Assembly (NCBI GenBank): GCA_022448245.1
Contig: JAKVCO010000025.1
Location: 1-49,501 of the forward strand
Length of the DNA stretch: 49,501 nucleotides
Direction: 5' to 3'
Origin: Paracoccaceae bacterium
GTDB taxonomy: Bacteria > Pseudomonadota > Alphaproteobacteria > Rhodobacterales > Rhodobacteraceae
How positions within the stretch are numbered: position 1 is the first letter of the stretch; every line of letters starts with the position of its first letter. This document shows positions 1 to 12,700 of this stretch, in pieces. The translations under genes and the position numbers were made by a program. The notes beneath the pieces were generated by a model. That model did not search any database and was not told the origin of the DNA. It saw only the letters and a program-made list of their open reading frames with translations.

Positions 1-76
1 GTTTCGCCATTCTCGTATCCCTTCAAAGGTTTGGGATACACCTTAGATGACTGTCCAGTTTCCTGGGACCACTTCA
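1..76 (-). mobile_element. Left end of an IS3-like insertion sequence, running out of the window
   Basis: Read on the minus strand, the segment starts at 76 with TGAAGTGGTCCCAGGAAACT, which has the look of an IS3-family terminal inverted repeat. A short leader follows, with a ribosome binding site (AAGGGA), then an ATG at 10-8 that opens a reading frame (Met-Ala-Lys) leaving the window. This is the usual layout of the first orfA gene of an IS3-group element. Only the end is visible, so the family call rests on the terminal sequence and layout. It is inserted inside the IS5-like fragment at 76-166. Confidence 0.6.
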
Positions 77-166
77 TACTTTGTAGGGGCCCAACTGCTC
101 ATGCCCTCCAGCTATCATCCTGAATTCGCAAGATGAATCCATAGCGGGATTTGTGCAACAAAGCCC
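76..166 (-). mobile_element. Truncated IS5-family (IS903-like) left end with start of transposase
   Basis: On the minus strand position 166 begins GGGCTTTGTTGCACAAATCC, which closely resembles the IS903-type terminal inverted repeat. About 65 bases in there is a GGAGG ribosome binding site and an ATG at 102-100. It opens a frame reading M-S-S-W-A-P-T-K-Y, similar to the N-termini of IS5-family transposases. The frame is cut at about codon 10 by the start of the IS3-like end. The rest of the element is not in the window, so this is a disrupted remnant next to the 3' end of the barrel-protein gene. Confidence 0.6.
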
Positions 167-218
167 AACAAGGCCCATCGGCGAAGGCGATTTGTGCCTC
201 AAAACCGCCTCAAACCCA

Positions 219-3200
219 TCAAAATGCAGCAACGACGTTCAGGAAAATGCCGTCGTCTTCAAATGTAAGATCTGTGAGGTCATCTGAGAACGATCCGAAA
301 TTGTACCCGACCCCGGCCTGAACATGCTCACCCATTTGACGGTAGACTGCCGCTAGGATGCCGCTGTCGGAGGATCCCGCGTCGAGCAGCTCAAGATGAC
401 GCGCTTCGAGTAGGATGTCCCATTCGTGAACTGCGTGGAAGCGAGCGTTGAGCACCGCCAGCACGGCGTCGTTGCTCGCAAGATCGAGCCCCGCCATGGG
501 CGCAGTATCAGCCCAGCGCCCGCCAAGCTTACCGCCAACGGTCCAGCGTTGGGTAAGGTCGTAATTGCCCTCGACGCTTAGCACATGGCTGCGCTGGATA
601 GCACCGCCCGTTGATGCGCCATCAATTTCCTGACCGAGATCGTCGTAGAAATACCGATAGCGGCCGAGCACATTGAGCCGCTCGTTATCGATCGGGCGAT
701 ATGCATACCCAAGACTTACGTCGACGAGTTCGCCCTCTTGGAAGGAAACGCCATTGGCCTCTGTGATCGCGACGTCCGCGTTAAAGAGGAAGCGTGCCTC
801 CTCGGAGATCTTGTAGGCCAAATCAGCCACCAAGTAGAACGCAACTGCGTCTGGCTCAGCCGGATCTTCAAAGTTGTCACGGCGCCATTCGATGCGACCG
901 AGGGCTTTCACGTCGTCGTCTTCGTAGCGCACACCGAAGCTCAGGGCGTTGCGCTCCAGATCGCCGTTCACCGCATCCTCGAGCTGTCCGTAGTTCAGCG
1001 TCACAGTGTAGCTGAGGAACGTGCTCGGGCTGTGCGTCACGCCGTACGAGCTGATCAGCTCGCGGGTGTCGCCGAAAATGGCATAGGTGTTCTCGGCGAA
1101 GATGGTCGTTTCTTCGTTGATATCGCGCGTGCCGCCGGTGACGTATTGCCCGCCATTGTCAGACTGGGCCACGCCCGCGTCGATCGCGCGGCGCGGATCG
1201 AGCTCGTAGCCAAAGTAGACCGAACTGTTATCTTCGCGGCGGTGCGTCGCCAAGAGGCGCGTACCAAAGCCGCCGGTTCCGTCGGAGACCTCTGCCGCGA
1301 CCTCCCAGCCGTTGCCGATTTCACCGTCGACGCCAAGTCCGAAGCGGTCATTGTCGTCGAGCACGTCGCTCGCAACCGTCATTTGCCCGAAGGCATAGAC
1401 GTCAACTGCATCATGCAGCGTGTAGGTGAAGCGCGCGGCCACATCCGTGCGATCGCCTGCGACACCACCATCGACCTCGTCGACGTATTCAACGCCGATG
1501 GCGTAGCCGAGCCGGTCGCTCCAGTCGCCCTCAAGTGAGCCGCCAATCTCCAGACGCTCATCACCCACAGCATTGTCATAAACATCGGCGTAGAGCGAGT
1601 ATCCGAAGGCCGTCGGCGACTTTTTAACGATGGCGTAGAGGCCATAGAGCCACTCATCGCCGGTCGCCGAAGTGACGGAGTAGTCGAGGCTCGAGAAGCC
1701 CTCTTCACGGTCCTCGAAATAGCCGCCGATCACGCCATCGCGCGATGCGCCAAGGTCACCAAGATCGAACTGGGCTTCGAGCTTGATAGCCCGCCCCTCA
1801 TCGTCGATGCCGGCTTCCGTATCGAAGACGAGACCTCCATCCTGTGAGAAGGCGCTATCGAAGCCAGGGCCGCTGCTTTCGGCATAATCGAGCTGAACAA
1901 AGCTATTTGCGCCGAATTCATAGCGAATATCGATACCAACGCTCTTCTGAGTAGCGTTACCCGTTTCATCTTCGATGGCTGTGACACCGAGACGAACATC
2001 GTCCGTCACCCAAGCCTCAGCACGGCCACCGAAGCTCAGACCATCAACGTCTGTGCCAGTGGGCGTGTACTCATATTGCACAACGAGGAACACGCTCTCA
2101 TCCCCGCCCGGGTTGCTCGAGATCAGCCGACGATCAACCGTATCCGACAAGGGGGAGGTCAGCGTCACCACGCCTTGCAGCGCGTTGATTTGATAGTCGC
2201 GGCCTTCAACCAAAGTCAGGCGGTCCGTCACACGGCCCGTGACGCTGTCGCGCAGCTCAACGGTAACCGTCTGCGTGCCCGGTGAGACGTCTTGTTCGCT
2301 CAGGAAGTAGACGGACCCGCCCGTTCCAAGGAAGGCATCGCGCCCGACCAGCTGGTCAGGCTGAGCAGCGTAGAGGTCAAAGGAAGCCCGCGCATCGCCG
2401 CGCGCCGTGGTTGTCTGGCTCTCCGCGTGAACTTGCAGGCCATAGAGGCTACGTTCGTTGCGCAGATAGCCATTGCCAATCAACTGGGCCTTGTAGTCTC
2501 CCCAAACGAGGAAGTTCTTGTCACGCTCCACACGCAGGTAGATGCGCCCGCTTGTGGGGGTCAGATCCTCGATCGTGCTGTCGTCCCCGTAGGTCGGATA
2601 GCCGTCCGCCGGATCGAGCCTGTCTGTGACAGACCTCGGGTCCTTTTCATCGAGGCGTTTGAAGATCTCGTCGAGTTCGCCCTCGCCTGTGTCGAGGGAA
2701 GAGATGATGCGAACGCCGCTCTGGGTTTCGCCTTCAACGAAGTACTGGAGGCGGCCGGTTGTGCGGGTTTCATCCTCGCCGGACTGTCCGTCGCTGAAGC
2801 GGCCGACGGTCAGATCGGCGACCAATACGTAGAACCACGCGCCATTCGGGATATCGATCGGGCGTGTCAGGCCAACGTTCTGCCCAGCGCCTGTTACGGT
2901 CACGTCGATCGCATACTCGCCTGCCGGCAAAATGCGCGCGATCACGAGGTTGCCGCGAGCATCGGGCCGGACGCTTTCACCCATCGTGGTCAGTGTCGCC
3001 CCGCGTGCAACGTCCGTAGCCGAAACGGTGACCGTACCGCCGTTCACGCGGATACCGCGACGGGCGGCATAGTCATTGCCCTCCTCGACAGCGTCGAGCT
3101 GCCGTCGGTCGTCAGCCTCACCGAGCGGCAGAGGTTGTGTTTCATCATAGCGCCCCCGTGCGTCATAGACGCGGTGGGTTACGGCAAGGTCGCTGCCCTC

Positions 3201-3743
3201 CGGCAATGTCACTATCACGCGGCCATTGATGTCGACTGGCACCACCTGAAGCAGCTTTGGTCCACCAGCTGCGCCCTGATCAATGATGCGCATCTCTGCG
3301 CGCGCGAGAAACGCGGGATAATTCGTCTCGGAGATCAGCGTGACCGTTTGGCCCGCCTCGTATGCACGAGACTCCCCGGCGACTTCGACGTCGAGCACCT
3401 GGTTCGTGGTCAGCGTGTCGAGCTGAATCTTCACATCCGCCTGGGCAAGCGCGACGTCCGTTTGACGCACGAGGTCTTCGACATTGGGATCCGCATTCAA
3501 CGGCTTGCCATCGAGCGACAGCACAAAGCCCGCTTTGTTGCCCTGGGGGCCTGCTTCAGGCTCGGTATTGGGCAACAAGGGTGCCGGATTGATCTTGCCC
3601 GCCCCGTCCACAAGGCAGTCTGCGGGCAAAACTCCGTTTTCGTCAGTAACACAGGCTGTCCACTGCTGCGCAGACGCGCCACTGGCCAGTGCCGTCATAA
3701 GCGCAAGGGTTAAGACCTGGGTGATCGCGGAACACATCGTCAT
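219..3743 (-). CDS. Putative outer-membrane beta-barrel protein paired with the giant DUF11 protein
   Basis: A large exported protein of about 1174 residues. I prefer the ATG at 3743, preceded by AAGGGAG, over the GTG at 3770 that would overlap the upstream gene; from 3743 the N-terminus is a clean signal peptide ending ASGASA-QQ. The first third holds beta-sandwich-like modules. Near the middle is a motif of the form LVEGRDYQINALQGVVTLTS. Roughly the last 600 residues are alternating short amphipathic strands rich in Tyr, Gly and Asp, ending with a terminal Phe (VVAAF), as in proteins inserted by the BAM complex. It begins 16 bases after the stop of the 3553-residue gene, so the two are almost certainly one operon. 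I do not recognise a named family. A role as outer-membrane anchor or exporter for the giant protein is inference. Confidence 0.75.
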   Translation of the reverse strand: MTMCSAITQVLTLALMTALASGASAQQWTACVTDENGVLPADCLVDGAGKINPAPLLPNTEPEAGPQGNKAGFVLSLDGKPLNADPNVEDLVRQTDVALAQADVKIQLDTLTTNQVLDVEVAGESRAYEAGQTVTLISETNYPAFLARAEMRIIDQGAAGGPKLLQVVPVDINGRVIVTLPEGSDLAVTHRVYDARGRYDETQPLPLGEADDRRQLDAVEEGNDYAARRGIRVNGGTVTVSATDVARGATLTTMGESVRPDARGNLVIARILPAGEYAIDVTVTGAGQNVGLTRPIDIPNGAWFYVLVADLTVGRFSDGQSGEDETRTTGRLQYFVEGETQSGVRIISSLDTGEGELDEIFKRLDEKDPRSVTDRLDPADGYPTYGDDSTIEDLTPTSGRIYLRVERDKNFLVWGDYKAQLIGNGYLRNERSLYGLQVHAESQTTTARGDARASFDLYAAQPDQLVGRDAFLGTGGSVYFLSEQDVSPGTQTVTVELRDSVTGRVTDRLTLVEGRDYQINALQGVVTLTSPLSDTVDRRLISSNPGGDESVFLVVQYEYTPTGTDVDGLSFGGRAEAWVTDDVRLGVTAIEDETGNATQKSVGIDIRYEFGANSFVQLDYAESSGPGFDSAFSQDGGLVFDTEAGIDDEGRAIKLEAQFDLGDLGASRDGVIGGYFEDREEGFSSLDYSVTSATGDEWLYGLYAIVKKSPTAFGYSLYADVYDNAVGDERLEIGGSLEGDWSDRLGYAIGVEYVDEVDGGVAGDRTDVAARFTYTLHDAVDVYAFGQMTVASDVLDDNDRFGLGVDGEIGNGWEVAAEVSDGTGGFGTRLLATHRREDNSSVYFGYELDPRRAIDAGVAQSDNGGQYVTGGTRDINEETTIFAENTYAIFGDTRELISSYGVTHSPSTFLSYTVTLNYGQLEDAVNGDLERNALSFGVRYEDDDVKALGRIEWRRDNFEDPAEPDAVAFYLVADLAYKISEEARFLFNADVAITEANGVSFQEGELVDVSLGYAYRPIDNERLNVLGRYRYFYDDLGQEIDGASTGGAIQRSHVLSVEGNYDLTQRWTVGGKLGGRWADTAPMAGLDLASNDAVLAVLNARFHAVHEWDILLEARHLELLDAGSSDSGILAAVYRQMGEHVQAGVGYNFGSFSDDLTDLTFEDDGIFLNVVAAF

Positions 3744-3759
3744 TATCCTATCCACTCCC

Positions 3760-6700
3760 TTACTGACCACGCAGAATCGACGTTTCGACGATCAACCTGT
3801 AGCGCCCGATATCTTCCCAAAGCTCGCGGATCAGTTCGTCCACAGCTGCGATGCGTTCAGACGCATTCTCGTCATCCGGATCGCTTTGAGCATAGTAGCT
3901 GATGCGCACCACAGACGGCGTGCCGGCAACACGCTTGAGAAGGCCAGCAAGGCCTGCCTCCAGCGCCGCCACAGGCTGGTCGTCTGCATCGAAGGCTGCA
4001 GCGGTGAAATCCACATCGACCACGCGGCCCAGCGCGGCACCAAAGTTCATCTCCGTCACGATGCCCGAGGTCAGGCGCATCGTCCGCGGGTTCTCCGTGG
4101 TGATGCGGTAGCCGGTGGGCAACGACTGCGGATCGAGCTTGAGCGTGAAGTTCGTCCCGATCTCGCCGGCAAATTCGGCACATGGCACAGAATACCGTCC
4201 GTGTTCATCGGTTGTGATCACGCTGCCCGTAGGCGTCACGAGACGCACCGCTGGCAGACCCGGTTCACCTATTGGGTCGACCGGCACCTGAAGCTTGCCG
4301 AACTTATCGTCAAAGATGTCCTGATTGGTGATCGCCGAGCGATCCTCTTCTGGCGTCGGGTTCTGGTAGCCGTCGAAGTTGCGGTCATCAAAAACCTTAC
4401 CGATTACATCCGAGCAATCGAAGACAGCCTCCGGCAAGCGAATGACGGCGGCTTCTGCGGGATCGGCGATGATCTCGCCCGTGATCCCGTCGACAAGGTT
4501 CGCGACGTTCACGAGGGCGCCCACCGGCGCACTGGCGTCAACGATTGCTTGCAATGTAACGGTCATCGATCCGCCCGCAGGAAGGACGAGACCCGTCACT
4601 GAGATCATACGGCCGCTGACTTCCGGTGTGACGATCGTACCCTCGAGCGTCGTCGTCCCCGGCACATAGCTCAGCCCTTGCGGGAGCGTGTCCGCAATGG
4701 TGACAGGGCCAAAAACAGCGCCTGAGAGGTTGCCTGCCACGATCTCAAAGGTGACGGTCTGGCCAAAGACCACTTCCTCCACATTGGCCGACTTCGTGAT
4801 CAAAAGGTCACCGACAGGCGCATCCACAATGATCGGGAAATCCACATCCCGGATTTCCTGCACCGTCTCGCTGAAGGTGAAGGTGCCCAGTTCGGCAAGC
4901 TCTTCGCCGCCAGGGTCGCTGGCAATGACAGTGTATTCGCCGGTTGGGAAACCTTCGATTTCATAGAAGCCGTTGCTGTCGGTCACCGTCGTGGCGATCA
5001 CCTCTCCGTCGGAGTTCACAAGCTCAATGATGTAGCCCGCGCCCCCGGTGGGGTCGTCTCCGGCTCCAAGCACCCCGTCTCGGTCGTTATCGAAGAAGAC
5101 GGTGCCGCTGATAACCAGATCAGACGGGACCAGCGGGATGTTAATCACTGTTGGATCGTCCTCGGTGCCAGTTCCAGCTGGGTCGGCGATCGGGATGATT
5201 GTGCCATCCACGGCAGAGGTCGGCTCGGACCCGGTATCAGAGATATCCGTCACGGGATCGAGCGTTGTTCCGGTTTCATCCAAAAGCGGCTGCGTCGGAT
5301 CGGGCAAGCCGTCTGTGCCAGTCGCCACCGGCGTGGCGCTCGTGGTCGCGGAGTTCTCCACAACGCCCGAAATAAACAGCGTACCGGTGATTGGCAGTGT
5401 GGCTGTCGCCGTGCCGCTATCGCCCGGCATCAGGACGCTCGGGCTCACGGCGAGGTTTGAGAAACCGATAAGCGGGTCGCTCACCGTCACGCCAGACAAC
5501 GCGGTGTCGCCTGAGTTCGTCACTGTGAAGGAGTAAAGGATCTCATCACCGGTTGCCCCGAGCACGAGATCATTGTTGGCATCAATGACCTCTACCACCG
5601 ACTTCACGAGCGTAATGTTAGGAACCGGTTGTGGGAGGGTCAAGATGGTTGGCGCATCATCATTGCCATCGGCATCAGGGTCAGCGGTGGTTGTGACGGT
5701 ACCATCAGTGCTTTCATCAGGATCAGTTCGCGTGTCCGAGATATCGGTGACCGGGTCGAGCGGATCGCCCATATCATCGAGAAGCGGTGTTGTCAGATCA
5801 GGCTGCCCACTCGGGTCGGTCGCGACAGGGGTACCTTCAGTGGTCGCCGTATTCACGACCTCCCCTGCTCCCTGGTCCAAGGTGGTCACGGTGTAGGACT
5901 GTCCGGTCAACACCGTGCTGTCGCCCGGCGCCAAGGTCTGGTCAACGACAGCCACGTCCGTGAGCCCAAGCTTGGGGTCGCTAATCGTGACGCCGTCGAG
6001 CGACGTATTGCCCGTGTTGGTCACCGTGAAGTCATAGATGATCGTGTCGCCGGCATCGCCAAAGAGGCCGTTGCCGTTTTCGTCAATTACCTGCGCGATG
6101 GCTTTGGTCAGCTCGATCTCCGGGTTCACGCTCGGCAGCTCTAGGATCGTGGGCGCATCATCATTGCCGTCTGCATCCGGGTCAGCCTTGACCGTGACAG
6201 TGCCGTCGGTGCTCTCGTCAGGATCAGTTCGCGTGTCGGACAGGTCCGTCACAGGATCGAGCGGATCACCTGCCCCATCAAGGAGCGGTATCGCAGGGTC
6301 CGGATCGCCGGAAGGATCGGTCGCCACGGGGGTACCCACCGCCTCAGCCGAGTTTATAACCTCGCCCACGCCCTGATCCTCTGCGGTCACGGTATAAACC
6401 TGACCGGTCAGCGTCGTGCTCTCCGTCGGCGCAAGCTCTTGGTCGAGCACGGCAACACCGGTGAGCCCAAGCTTGTCGTCGTTAATGACGATGGCGGTCA
6501 GGGACGTGTTGCCCGTGTTGGTCACCGTGAAGTCATAGGTAATCTGATCACCCACATCACCGAAGAGGCCATTGCCATTTACATCCGTGACAAGCGTGAT
6601 CGCTTTAGTCAGCTCGATCTCGGGGCTGATACTGGGCAGCTCAAGGATCGTAGGCGCATCGTTGTTGCCGTCAGCATCGGGGTCCGCGGTCACCGTGACG

Positions 6701-9700
6701 GTGCCGTCGGTGCTTTCATCCGGGTCCGTGCGCGTGTCCGAAATGTCGGTCACCGGATCGAGAGGCGCGCCCATATCATCGACAAGCGGCGTCGTTGGAT
6801 CGGGGTCACCGCCTGCGTCAGTTGCTACCGGTGTGCCTTCGGTCGTGGCTGTATTCTCCACCTCGCCCACGCCCTGATCTTCGGCCGTAACGGTGTAGAC
6901 TTGGCCCACAAGCGTGGTGCTTTCACCCGCAAGAAGCGTCTGATCGAGCACGGCTGCATCTGTGAGACCCAACTTCGCGTCGTCGATCACAATGCCTGCG
7001 AGCGCGGTGTTGCCCGTATTGGTGACCGTGAAGTCGTAGACGATCGTGTCACCCACGTCGCCGTAGAGGCCGTTACCGTTTTCGTCGTTCACCTGTGCGA
7101 TCGCTTTGGTCAACTCGATCGCTGGGCCAGTCGCCGGCAGGTTCAGGATTGTGGGCGCGTCGTCATTTCCATCAGCGTCCGGGTCAGCCGTGGTCACGAC
7201 ATTGCCTCCCGCATCAAGATCGGGGTCACTGCGCGTATCAGATGTGTCCTCTACGTCCGCCAGCGGATCGCCCATGTCATTGAGGAGCGGGCTCCCTGCA
7301 TCAGGGTTGCCGCTGCTATCCGTGGCAACGGGCGTGCCGGTTGCATCGGCACTGTTGATCACTTGGCCTGCCCCCTGATCATCGGGATCGATGACATAGG
7401 CCGCGGACGGGACAAACGTGACGCTGTCCCCAAAGGCGAGCGCGTCGGGCGAAGGCGAGACACCGCTAAGACCCAGCTTCGTGTCATCGATCACAATACC
7501 CGCGAGCGCGGTGTTGCCGGTGTTCGTGATGGTAAAGCCGTATTCGATCGTGTCGCCGGTATCGCCGATGATCCCGTTTCCGTTCACATCGTTCACCGCG
7601 GTGATCGTTTTGGTGATCGTGATCTCCGGCGCAGCCGTTGGCAGGTTCAAGAACGTCGGCGCATCATTGTCTGCGTCCGCGTCCGGGTCAGCAGTCGTGA
7701 CCGGGTTGCCGCCGGCATCGAGATCGGGGTCGGTGCGGGTGTCAGACGTGTCCTCCACCGGATCAAGGGTCGCGCCCATGTCGTCGAGCAGCGGGCTCGT
7801 CTCATCAGGCCGATCCGTCATCGGGTCGGTAGCGACAGGCTGACCCTGCGTGACAGCAGTGTTCTCAACCTCACCAGCGCCAAAGTCGAGCGTGTTGATG
7901 ACGTAGTCCTGGCCGGTGAGCGTCGCAGACTCATATGGCAGAAGGTTGTCTGGCGTAGGCGACGCCGCCGAGATGCCGAGCTTCGTGTCCGTGATCGTAA
8001 TCCCCGCGAGGGAGGAATTACCGATGTTGGTCACCGTGAAGGCATAGGTGATCGTGTCACCTGGGTCTCCAATAAGCCCGTTGCCGTTCGTGTCGGCGAC
8101 TGCCGTGATCGCTTTGGTAAGCTCGATCGCCGGACCCGTGGCAGGCAGGTTCACGATCGTCGGATCGTCGAAGGTGCCGCCTGCATCGGGGTCGGTCACG
8201 TCATCGACATTGCCCATAGCGTCGAGATCAGGCTCGGTCAGAGTATCAGAGATGTCGCTTACGTCCGGTAGATCCGTGTTCGTGTTATCCACGAGCGGGT
8301 TGCCCGCATCAGGCGCATTACCGGGTCCCGTAGCCACAGGGTCACCTGCGGTAGTCGCCGTGTTGATCACCTCGCGGTCGGCCTGATCGTCGGTCGTAAT
8401 CGTGTAAGGAAGGCCCGTGATCTGCGTAGACGCGCCGATCGCCAGGTCGCCCACGTTCTGAGACAGGCTTAGCTTGGTGTCCGTGACGAGAATATCCGCC
8501 AGAGCTGTTGTGCCCGTGTTGGTCACCTCAAGCGTGTAGGTGACGGTGTCGCCCGCGTCGCCAATGATCCCGTTTGCGTTCGCGTCGGCGACGTTGTCCA
8601 CACGCTTGGTGAGCGTGATATCGGCAGAGACGGTCGGGAGCTCTACCACGGTTGGCGTGCTCCCCCCATCTGCGGCTGGATCAGTGACGGCTTGAACGGT
8701 GCCGGGGTTCCCGGTCTGTGGCTCAGTGAGCGTGTCGGAAGTGTCTGTGACATCCGCCAGCGGCGTGCTCGTTGCGTCCTCAAGTGCCGTGCTCTCGTCA
8801 GCGGTACCGTCGGTCTTGGTGGCGACCGGCGTTGCCGACACGGTAGCCGTGTTCACTACCTCACCTTCGGCGAGGTTAAGCGGCGTGATGGTATAGTTCT
8901 GCCCCGTGATCGAGCCGCTCGCGCCAGGCGCAAGCGCGGCCCCAGCAGAAGGCGTGTTCAGCGGCACATCAACCAGCCCAAGTTCTGCATCAGTGATGCC
9001 AATGCTGCCCAGGGACGTGTTGCCTGTATTGGTGACGATGAGGTCATAGGTCACCGTGTCGCCCGCATCCCCGAGGATGGAGTTACTGTTGGCATCGGTG
9101 ACAGCGGTGATCTCTTTCGTGAGCACGATGGACGGCGACGGGGCAACACCGGTCTCGGTGCTGTCCGGTGTGGACGTGATCGTTGTTCCCGGTGGCGGCG
9201 TCCCGGTGACGGAAGCCGTGTTTTCGATGCCAACGACAGGCGCGACGGAGGTGTAGAAGTTCTCCACATCTTTTGCCGTCAGCGTGTAGGTCGCGGTGAA
9301 TGTCGCGCTCTCGCTGGGCCCTAGATCAGTGTCGTCGGTCGTGGCAAAGACAAGTGCGGACCCGGTTGCAGCTTCGCCCCCGAAGGTAGGGCCAGGATCC
9401 GTGGGCGTGACCGCGTCGATGTCGACGTTGCCGATGTTGGTGACGAAAAACTGGTAGCTCACCGTGTCGCCCGCCAGCAGGAACGGAGATGAATAGCTCT
9501 CCGCCGTTATGGACTTCACGACCTCCAATTCGACAACGCGCGGAAGCGGTGTGATCGTCGGATCATCGGGATTGCCATCGCTGTTGTAGTCTTCGACGTC
9601 CGTGACGCCCGTGTCGTCCGAGAAATCCGTGAGTGGATCGCCATAGACATCGGTCGCCGTGACGGTGGCCGTATTGAGCACCTCACCCGCATTGATGTCG

Positions 9701-12700
9701 TCTTGGGTGATCGCATAGGTCGCGGTGTAGGTGATGAAGGCACCCGGCGCGAGGTCAGGCAGATCACCGTCGCCGTCGATATCGCTGCCGCCCGTCCCTG
9801 CGCCGATCGTAGGCAGGGTGCCGGTACCAGAGAAGTTCGGCGGGAAACCAGCGGCCTGCGCGCCTGGCGCATTTTCCGAGACATCGATGTCGAAGACGTT
9901 CACGTCCGTGGTGTTGCGCACGACGTAGGTGAATTCGATCACGTCACCCGGAACGGGCTCTAATTCATCGGCAAAGAGGCTCGTGCTCGCCGTCTTCTCG
10001 AGCGTGATGTCAGTATCAAACAAGTCGTCAACCGGTGTCGGATCGTCCTCGTCCGCATCACCGCCCGAACCATTGTCGTTGGCGTCAGGGTTCGTACCAT
10101 CATCAGACACATCGCTCAGCAGCGGGTTCGTTCCGCTCGTCTGGCCAGAAAGGACGCCCTCGCCATCGACGGTCGCAGAATTTTCGTACTGTGGATCGCC
10201 GGTCGGCAACGGATCGGTGGGATTGATACGGATTTCAAAGCTCACCGTACATGTCCCGCCTGCAGCGATCGTCGCGCCATTAATGACGTCCAGTTCTCCC
10301 GTCGCGCCAGTGAAGTCAGCATTGATTGAAGTACAGCTTCCCGATGGCGCGGTTAGCACTGTGTAGGTGCCACGGTTCAAACCACCCGCAGGCGTCGTCG
10401 CCGCGGTATAGGTACCAAAGAGAGGGGCGCCCCCTTCAAGTTCATCATCTAGAACGATGTTATCGAGTGCTTCGAGGCTGAAATTCTCGATGACGAAATC
10501 AAAGGTGACGTCTACCGTACCATCGGCATTTCGCGTCGTGGTGCCTGTGGTTTTCGCCAGACCAATCCGGGTCTGAGGAACGATGGCAAAATCCCAATCG
10601 GGTTCCTCGTCATTGCCCCCAAGGCTGACGGTGGGGCTCGTGTTACCGGTGTAGAGCGCGCCACCCGTGCCCTGACGGTTTTGACCGTCGGACTGAAAAG
10701 CCTCTGCAACCGTGCCGCGCGTGATGACGTAGTCACCCTCTGCAAGGAACGGGAACTCGTAGGTGCCGTCAGCAGCTGTGGTGACGGTGATCGAGCTGAT
10801 CGTGTCTCCGTTGAGGTCGGTCCCCGTCAGAGTCAGCTCGATGCCCGCAACACCAGTATCAGTTCCCTCAACGTCTCCGTTGTCATTGAAGTCACGGAAC
10901 ACGAGACCCGAGATGGACGAGGAGTTGATGTCGACGCTGCCGGTGGCCTCGTTATTCGTGTCATCGTCGTCCAAGCTCGTCGTTGATATCTCAGCCGTAT
11001 TTGAGAAGGTCTGAGGTTCAGCAGAAACGGATGTCACGCGCACCGGAACAGTGATCTGGATCACCTCGCCAATCGCCATCGTACCGATTTCGCAATCGAG
11101 CCTGCGGTTGTTGCCTGAAACAGAACATGTACCGCCGGACGTCTCCCCTGCACCGCCAGCTGGCCAGGTTGGTGGCGCGGTTATGATCATGTTGGCAGGC
11201 ACTTGGTCGGTTACCTCCACGCCGCGCGCAACACCGTAAAATTCGGTCGCGTTGTCCTCGTTCTCGATCTCAATGACCCAGTCAAAGTTCTCACCGAGAT
11301 TGTAGGATGCAGCCGTCGTCGTCTTCGAGTTCACCTGGACATCAACGCGCGTCCGAACCGTAGTGGAATGATCAATGTCATTGTTGAATGCGTTGGTACC
11401 AAATGAGGCAGAACCCTCTGCCGACACCACCGCATTGTTCGACACTGAACCTTCTTCATCGCCGCGAGCGTTGATTGTCACGGTGACCGTTTCACCTGCG
11501 GGAATGTAGGGGATTGTACATTCGACGATAACGCCCACCGAGGACGTCAGCCCGATGTTTACTGCATCCGTGGCGCTCGACGTGTCAGGGGTACAGACCG
11601 CATCCGTGTCATCGGCACTCGCGGACACAAACGCGATATTGGACGCGGGCATGGTGTCTTCGAGCACCACGTTCTCCACCGCCGAGGGGCCCAGGTTTCG
11701 AACCTCGACAGCGTATGAGAACGGCTCGTTCACACCCACGGGGTCGATCGAGTCGACCTTATTCACCAGAATGTCAAAGGCAGGCGTCTCGATGTCGGTG
11801 ATGACTGAACCGGTGTTGTTTCCAGTGTTGCTCTCATCCGTTGTGGTCGAGATCGACACAATATTCTCGATCTGAGGGCCCGTGGCACCGACAGCGATCG
11901 GCAGATTATTCAGCGTCTCGTTGTTCGGCAACACAGTCACCGTCACGGTCTGTGTCGAGTTAGATCCAATCTGCCCCAGCTCACAGATCAGGGTGTTGTT
12001 TGTGGGGCCCGTCGGGTCATCGGTGTCTGGTTCCGTCGTACAAATTCCCGATGAAGGGACAGCTGACACATAAGTCAAATCATCCGGGAAGGTGTCTGTG
12101 ACAATGACCCCTTGGGCCGCGCTCAGGGCGATATTGTTGCCATCTATGTTCACTGGCTGGTTCTGCGCGGTGATGACGTAAACGAGCTCCTGCCCGACAA
12201 TTGCCGGGTCTGGCAGGGCGGACTTTTCGATCGTCACATCCGTCTCTGCAGTGATCGAGTAGCTCGCCTCAGCCCGGTTGTTGTTTGGGTTGGTATCGGC
12301 GGTCGTGTTGGACACGACATTGGCGACGTTGTTGCGGTTGCCGGCGTCGCCACCGGGCCGGGTCACGACTGTAACCGTCGGACAATCAGAACCGCTCGTA
12401 CACTGTGGCAGCACGTCGATGGTACATGTCAGCTGTCGCGAAAGTGACCCGTTGGCAGTTGTGCTACAGGCCACGCCAGTGGCGCTGCCGTCACTCTTTG
12501 TAACCGACACCAGGCCGTCGTTTGGCCCCACAAGGTTATTGACCAACCCGTTCAATGTGTCCGTGAGAACCACATCCAGAGAGTCAACCGGCGCGCCACC
12601 GCCAACGGCAGGGCCGTTGTTGAGGACTTCAAGCACAAAGGTCTGCTCCCCGCCCGACGGGAGCGATGCGACATTGGCCACTTTGCTTACAGAGATGTCG

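Noticed and set aside
2292..3713. 473-codon plus-strand frame opposite the beta-barrel gene
   Set aside because: Shadow of a GC-rich gene; the minus strand has a signal peptide and barrel features, the plus frame has none.
3744..3770. GTG start at 3770 for the barrel protein
   Set aside because: It overlaps the upstream gene, lacks a good ribosome binding site and gives a poor signal peptide; the ATG at 3743 is better.
6439..8271. 610-codon open frame on the plus strand opposite the repeat region
   Set aside because: It mirrors the periodic coding repeats of the giant gene, repeats the same pattern every unit, has Arg/Val-rich composition and no family motif; the opposite strand is clearly coding.
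5130..9145. Regular repeats that might be a CRISPR array
   Set aside because: Units are about 500 bp, in frame and code for protein modules; there are no short direct repeats with unique spacers and no cas genes.
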